DNA from: Prevotella sp.
GTDB lineage: Bacteria > Bacteroidota > Bacteroidia > Bacteroidales > Bacteroidaceae
Length of the DNA: 64,000 nt
NCBI GenBank assembly: GCA_017460515.1
Contig: JAFUAY010000033.1
Location: forward strand, 1-64,000
Direction: 5' to 3'
Notes under the pieces: generated by a model
What the model saw: the letters and a program-made list of their open reading frames with translations, nothing else
What the model was told of the DNA's origin: nothing
The model's database searches: none
Part shown: in pieces, positions 60,778 through 64,000 of the stretch
Numbering within the stretch: position 1 is the stretch's first letter
How the letters are laid out: every line of letters starts with the position of its first letter
Translations under genes and position numbers: made by a program

Positions 60778-61891
60778 CTGACTCTTTGATAAGGAATACG
60801 GGCAATCCTTTTTTACGGATGGCAATATTTACAATCTGATGGAAGATGATCCACACCGTGATGTCGATAACAACAATGTAGGTCGATTCGATATTTCCGC
60901 TGAGCAAGAGGTTCACTCCGATGAGCGTCAGTGCAAGCAGCAGAATGCAGCCCAGTGTCTGATGTTGGGTTAGTCCAGCACGTATTAGCTTATGGTGGAT
61001 ATGGTTCTTGTCAGCCTTGAATACGGGAGTGTGGTGGAAAAAGCGGGCTGCTGACACACGTACAACATCGAACGTGGGTACGATGAGAAACGTATAGGAC
61101 AGCAGCAGACAGTCAGGACGCCAGAACATGACATTGGGATTGTCCATAGAATATTTCACGGCGAGAAAGCCAAGGATGAATCCCAGGGTAAGACTGCCTG
61201 AGTCACCCATAAATAGTTTTCGATTCTTTGCTGGGTCGCCAAAGAGATTGAAATAGAGAAATGGAACTAGCACTCCCATCAGTCCTGCAATCAAGATGCC
61301 GTAGAGTTCCAACCCCTCATTGACGAGACATATCAGGAACCCCGTCAGCGCAATAAACGATATGCCGGCAGCCAAGCCGTCGATACCATCAATCAGGTTG
61401 ATGGAATTAGTGATAAAGACTATCAGGAAGATGGTTAGGGGCGCACCAATATAATAAGGAATCTCCTGGATGCCCAGGAATCCATAGAAGTCGTTGAAAT
61501 AGAGTCCAGCCAAAGGCATCAGGAAAGCCGCCATGATTTGAGCTGAGAACTTCGTCTTCGCGCCAAGACCAATCAGATCGTCAATCAATCCTACGCCATA
61601 GACTAACGCCAAACTGATAAAGAAATAAAGGGACCATAAACTGAATGTCACCTGATCGTAGCCCGTAAAGCTATTAAAGAGGAACATCGTGCCAATAAAG
61701 GCAAGAAACATGCTTGGCAAGAAGCTGATGCCACCCAGTCGCGGAGTTGCATTCAGATGCATCTTCCGCGAGTTCGGAATGTCGTATAGATTCTTCTCCT
61801 TGCAGAAGTTCAGAATCATTGGAATAAAAATGAATCCGCACAGCGCACTGAGAACGAAAGCAGCAGAGACCAGTAGTAGAGTTCCTGTCAT
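60770..61891 (-). CDS. WecA/MraY-family undecaprenyl-phosphate sugar-1-phosphate transferase
   Basis: 373 residues with about ten membrane helices. Motifs include LIDDLIGLGAKTKF, NLIDGIDGLA, KLFMGDSGSLTLG and the HIHHKL loop, typical of UDP-GlcNAc:undecaprenyl-phosphate transferases. It would start a lipid-linked polysaccharide chain. Its stop overlaps the next gene by 8 bp. Together with the sugar transferase it forms the priming part of the exopolysaccharide cluster. Confidence 0.92.
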   Translation of the reverse strand: MTGTLLLVSAAFVLSALCGFIFIPMILNFCKEKNLYDIPNSRKMHLNATPRLGGISFLPSMFLAFIGTMFLFNSFTGYDQVTFSLWSLYFFISLALVYGVGLIDDLIGLGAKTKFSAQIMAAFLMPLAGLYFNDFYGFLGIQEIPYYIGAPLTIFLIVFITNSINLIDGIDGLAAGISFIALTGFLICLVNEGLELYGILIAGLMGVLVPFLYFNLFGDPAKNRKLFMGDSGSLTLGFILGFLAVKYSMDNPNVMFWRPDCLLLSYTFLIVPTFDVVRVSAARFFHHTPVFKADKNHIHHKLIRAGLTQHQTLGCILLLALTLIGVNLLLSGNIESTYIVVIDITVWIIFHQIVNIAIRKKGLPVFLIKESDE

Positions 61892-61978
61892 ATAGTGTTG
61901 TTTTTAAATATATAACAGAAAAATTCATACTTTATTGCATGTCTCCTTAATTTTCCTCAATGCTTCAGTTTTTTTCAT

Positions 61979-62037
61979 TGAGAGTTTGCATCAAACTTAC
62001 TGAGAGTTTGCGTCATTCTCCAAGAGTGTTTCAGTCA
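61979..62037. repeat. Three 22-bp spaced direct repeats
   Basis: TGAGAGTTTGCATCA (61979), TGAGAGTTTGCGTCA (62001) and the weaker AGAGTGTTTCAGTCA (62023) repeat every 22 bp in the divergent region between the WecA-like and DUF4838 genes. Confidence 0.75.
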
Positions 62038-62140
62038 TTCTCTGTTTTAATGCGCCTGACTGCACAACTTTTAATTAGTAAAAAAACTTATATATAATAA
62101 TTGATACGCAAATCCGTTATATCATTATACAATACACAAT

Positions 62141-63877
62141 ATGAAAACAATAGTTCTTCTGCTCTCAGCAATGTTCTTACCCCAGTTCTTGCATGCAACG
62201 AACTGGTTGTTCAAAGACGGACATTCCGACTATACGATTGTCTTATCGAAAGATGCCTCTGCCACGGAACAGCATGCCGCGCAGGAACTGAGTGCATACA
62301 TTCAACAGATAGGAGGAGTAAAGATTCCTGTTACGACATCTCTTCAGGTCTCAGATAAACACATTCATGTAGGTTTCAGTACGCGAGTAGCATCACTTAC
62401 CGGCGACACCTGTCCTGCCGACTCAGCCGAGTCGTTCACCTACATGACTATTGGGAACGACCTAATTATATATGGTGGCCGAAAGATGGGTACAGCTTAT
62501 GGTGTATATAATTTTTTAGAACAAGAGTTGGGCATCCGTTGGTACAGTACCGATATCACCAAGGTGCCTCGCCTGACACAATACAAGCTTCCCAAGTTGA
62601 ACCGCTATGAGAGCCCGTTCTTTCGCCACAGACACGTCATGTACTACCAGATGCACCACAACATGCAATTGAACGTTCATAACAGGTTGAACATGCGTTT
62701 TGGTGAATGGATAGACAAAGCCGGCTATGGAAAGATAGAGGCCTTCTGGGGTGGGCATACCTTTGAAGTGCTGATTCCACCAGGCAAGTATTTTGCAAAG
62801 CATCCTGAATACTTCAGCCTGCGCGATGGCAAGCGAATCAGTGACGGGCAGCTCTGTCTTTCAAATTCAGAAGTCATTCAAGTGCTCAAAGAACGCATGT
62901 ATCAGATTATCAAGGAGAATCCGGGCTTCGCTGCCTATGGCTTGTCACAAAACGACAACCAGAAGTTCTGTGAATGCCGAAATTGCCAGACACTTGTTCA
63001 AAAATACGAGTCACAGTCAGGTCTGCTGATATGGGCGGTCAATCAGGTGGCTGAAGCAGTTGAAGCTAAGTTCCCGGATACCAATATCTTTACTTTTGCC
63101 TATCAATACACCCGAAAAGCTCCACGCGGCATACGTCCCCGAAATAACGTCATTGTCAGACTATGCAGTATAGAATGCTGTTTCTTGCATCCCATAGAAG
63201 GAACGGAAGAGAACATACCTTTCATGACGGACTTAAAGTCATGGGCAACGCTCACCCAAAACCTCTACATATTCGATTATGTAACGGGCTTTGCACAATT
63301 TACAGCCCCTTTTCCCAATTTTCACGTCATGGCAAAGAACCTGCAGACCTTCAGGCAACATCATGTCATCGGAGTCTTGGAGTTAGGCCAGTATCAGTCG
63401 AATGGCGGTGAGTTTGCAGAGATGAAACAATGGATGCTGTCAAAACTTCTCTGGAATCCTTATCAAGACGTTGACAAACTTGCAAATCAGTTTATTGGCG
63501 ACTACTACGGTCCAGCAGCACCTCATGTGCTGAAATATTACAAACTGTGTTGCAACCTTGTAAAAAGCAATACGCACATGAAATTCGATACCGACTGTTT
63601 CAACCCTATCTATACTGAATCTTTCTTGAAAGAAGGGCGTAAGCTGCTCGACAATGCACTGAAGATGTGCAGAGACGACTCAGCCATCACCCGACGGGTA
63701 GAGCAAGTAAGAGCCCAGGTTCTCTATCTGCAAATGAAGCACAGCCCCTTTATATCAACATTCGACGGCACAGCCAAGTCGTTCTACCAATTAGTAAAAC
63801 GCGACAAGATCTATGTGCATGAAAACCTGCCGCCAGAAGAGTTCTTTGCAAAATCGAAACGCGGCTTCCTGTACTGA
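62141..63877 (+). CDS. Secreted DUF4838 protein with GH67-N-like domain
   Basis: 578 residues with a signal peptide (to about 20). The first 130 residues resemble the GH67/GH20 N-terminal non-catalytic domain (VLSKDASATEQHAAQELSAYI, IYGGRKMGTAYGVYNFLEQ). The next region has the DUF4838 pattern, including FWGGHTFEVLIPP, GLSQNDNQKFCECRNC and a barrel-like C-terminal half. Such proteins are presumed glycosidases; no activity is proven. Promoter not recognised with confidence. Confidence 0.75.
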   Translation: MKTIVLLLSAMFLPQFLHATNWLFKDGHSDYTIVLSKDASATEQHAAQELSAYIQQIGGVKIPVTTSLQVSDKHIHVGFSTRVASLTGDTCPADSAESFTYMTIGNDLIIYGGRKMGTAYGVYNFLEQELGIRWYSTDITKVPRLTQYKLPKLNRYESPFFRHRHVMYYQMHHNMQLNVHNRLNMRFGEWIDKAGYGKIEAFWGGHTFEVLIPPGKYFAKHPEYFSLRDGKRISDGQLCLSNSEVIQVLKERMYQIIKENPGFAAYGLSQNDNQKFCECRNCQTLVQKYESQSGLLIWAVNQVAEAVEAKFPDTNIFTFAYQYTRKAPRGIRPRNNVIVRLCSIECCFLHPIEGTEENIPFMTDLKSWATLTQNLYIFDYVTGFAQFTAPFPNFHVMAKNLQTFRQHHVIGVLELGQYQSNGGEFAEMKQWMLSKLLWNPYQDVDKLANQFIGDYYGPAAPHVLKYYKLCCNLVKSNTHMKFDTDCFNPIYTESFLKEGRKLLDNALKMCRDDSAITRRVEQVRAQVLYLQMKHSPFISTFDGTAKSFYQLVKRDKIYVHENLPPEEFFAKSKRGFLY

Positions 63878-63896
63878 GGCTTCATACTAAATGAGC

Positions 63897-64000
63897 TCAG
63901 ACCTTCTTATCAGAAAGGGTCTTGCAAATGCCTGCAATCACATTCGCCGTAAGTTCCCAACTGAAGCGTTTCACATTTTCGAACCCTTTGGCTTGCATTA
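63897..64000 (-). CDS. Glycosyltransferase, C-terminal fragment
   Basis: The last 33 codons are visible on the minus strand (FENVKRFSWELTANVIAGI, then a basic end); the rest lies past the window edge. The FSWE..A pattern is typical of the end of group 1 (GT4) glycosyltransferases. It converges on the DUF4838 gene and probably belongs to the exopolysaccharide cluster. Confidence 0.55.
   Translation of the reverse strand, partial: MQAKGFENVKRFSWELTANVIAGICKTLSDKKV

Overview
The window is a stretch of a Bacteroidota chromosome, most likely a gut or rumen Prevotella/Segatella-type species. The grounds are TAnnTTTG -7 boxes (often with a TTTG about 19-20 bp upstream), very few Shine-Dalgarno sequences, SusC/SusD pairs, families such as DUF4199, DUF6048, DUF5686 and DUF5689, and secreted enzymes ending in a shared sorting-like tail. 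I found no insertion sequence, prophage or CRISPR array.

Layout. 1-8.2 kb is housekeeping: the end of GAPDH, miaA, a convergent SRP RNA/tRNA-Thr pair, a probable six-gene operon (DUF4199, glycosyltransferase, DUF6452 lipoprotein, DUF6048 barrel, ApbE, Crp/Fnr regulator), a secreted phosphoesterase and uridine kinase. 8.2-37 kb is a pectin utilisation region: SusC, SusD, a surface glycan-binding lipoprotein, a PL1 pectate lyase with a coupled DUF308 membrane protein, a giant multidomain pectin methylesterase, a small secreted protein, a second PL1 lyase, a 1,699-residue GH28-GH105-(alpha/alpha)6 fusion and a clan GH-A-like enzyme. A divergent TrpF-like gene sits inside it. Together these could de-esterify, cleave and trim homogalacturonan/rhamnogalacturonan and import the products. 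No hybrid two-component regulator is present.

37-47 kb holds a ROK sugar kinase, a cytidylate-kinase-like protein, and an outer-membrane cluster of a TonB-dependent receptor, a DUF5689 lipoprotein and two proteins built of repeated OB-fold-like domains. 46.8-53.1 kb is an inositol-lipid locus: myo-inositol-phosphate synthase divergent from PgpA-like phosphatase, GtrA, CDP-alcohol phosphatidyltransferase, PAP2 (inositol-phosphoceramide-synthase-like), a Wzi-like barrel and a small lipoprotein. 53-64 kb holds a DUF5686 outer-membrane protein, a LacI regulator with its own operator, a His-rich secreted protein, the start of an exopolysaccharide cluster (sugar dehydratase, sugar transferase, WecA-like transferase), a DUF4838 protein and the end of a glycosyltransferase.

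The least expected signals are non-coding. A 35-bp palindromic element lies exactly 22 bp upstream of the -7 box at two unrelated promoters. An intergenic array keeps an 11-bp phase over about 210 bp, and paired 22-bp repeats occur at two other promoter regions. A 23-bp hairpin repeat occurs three times, once inside a CAZyme gene that also carries several in-frame minisatellites.
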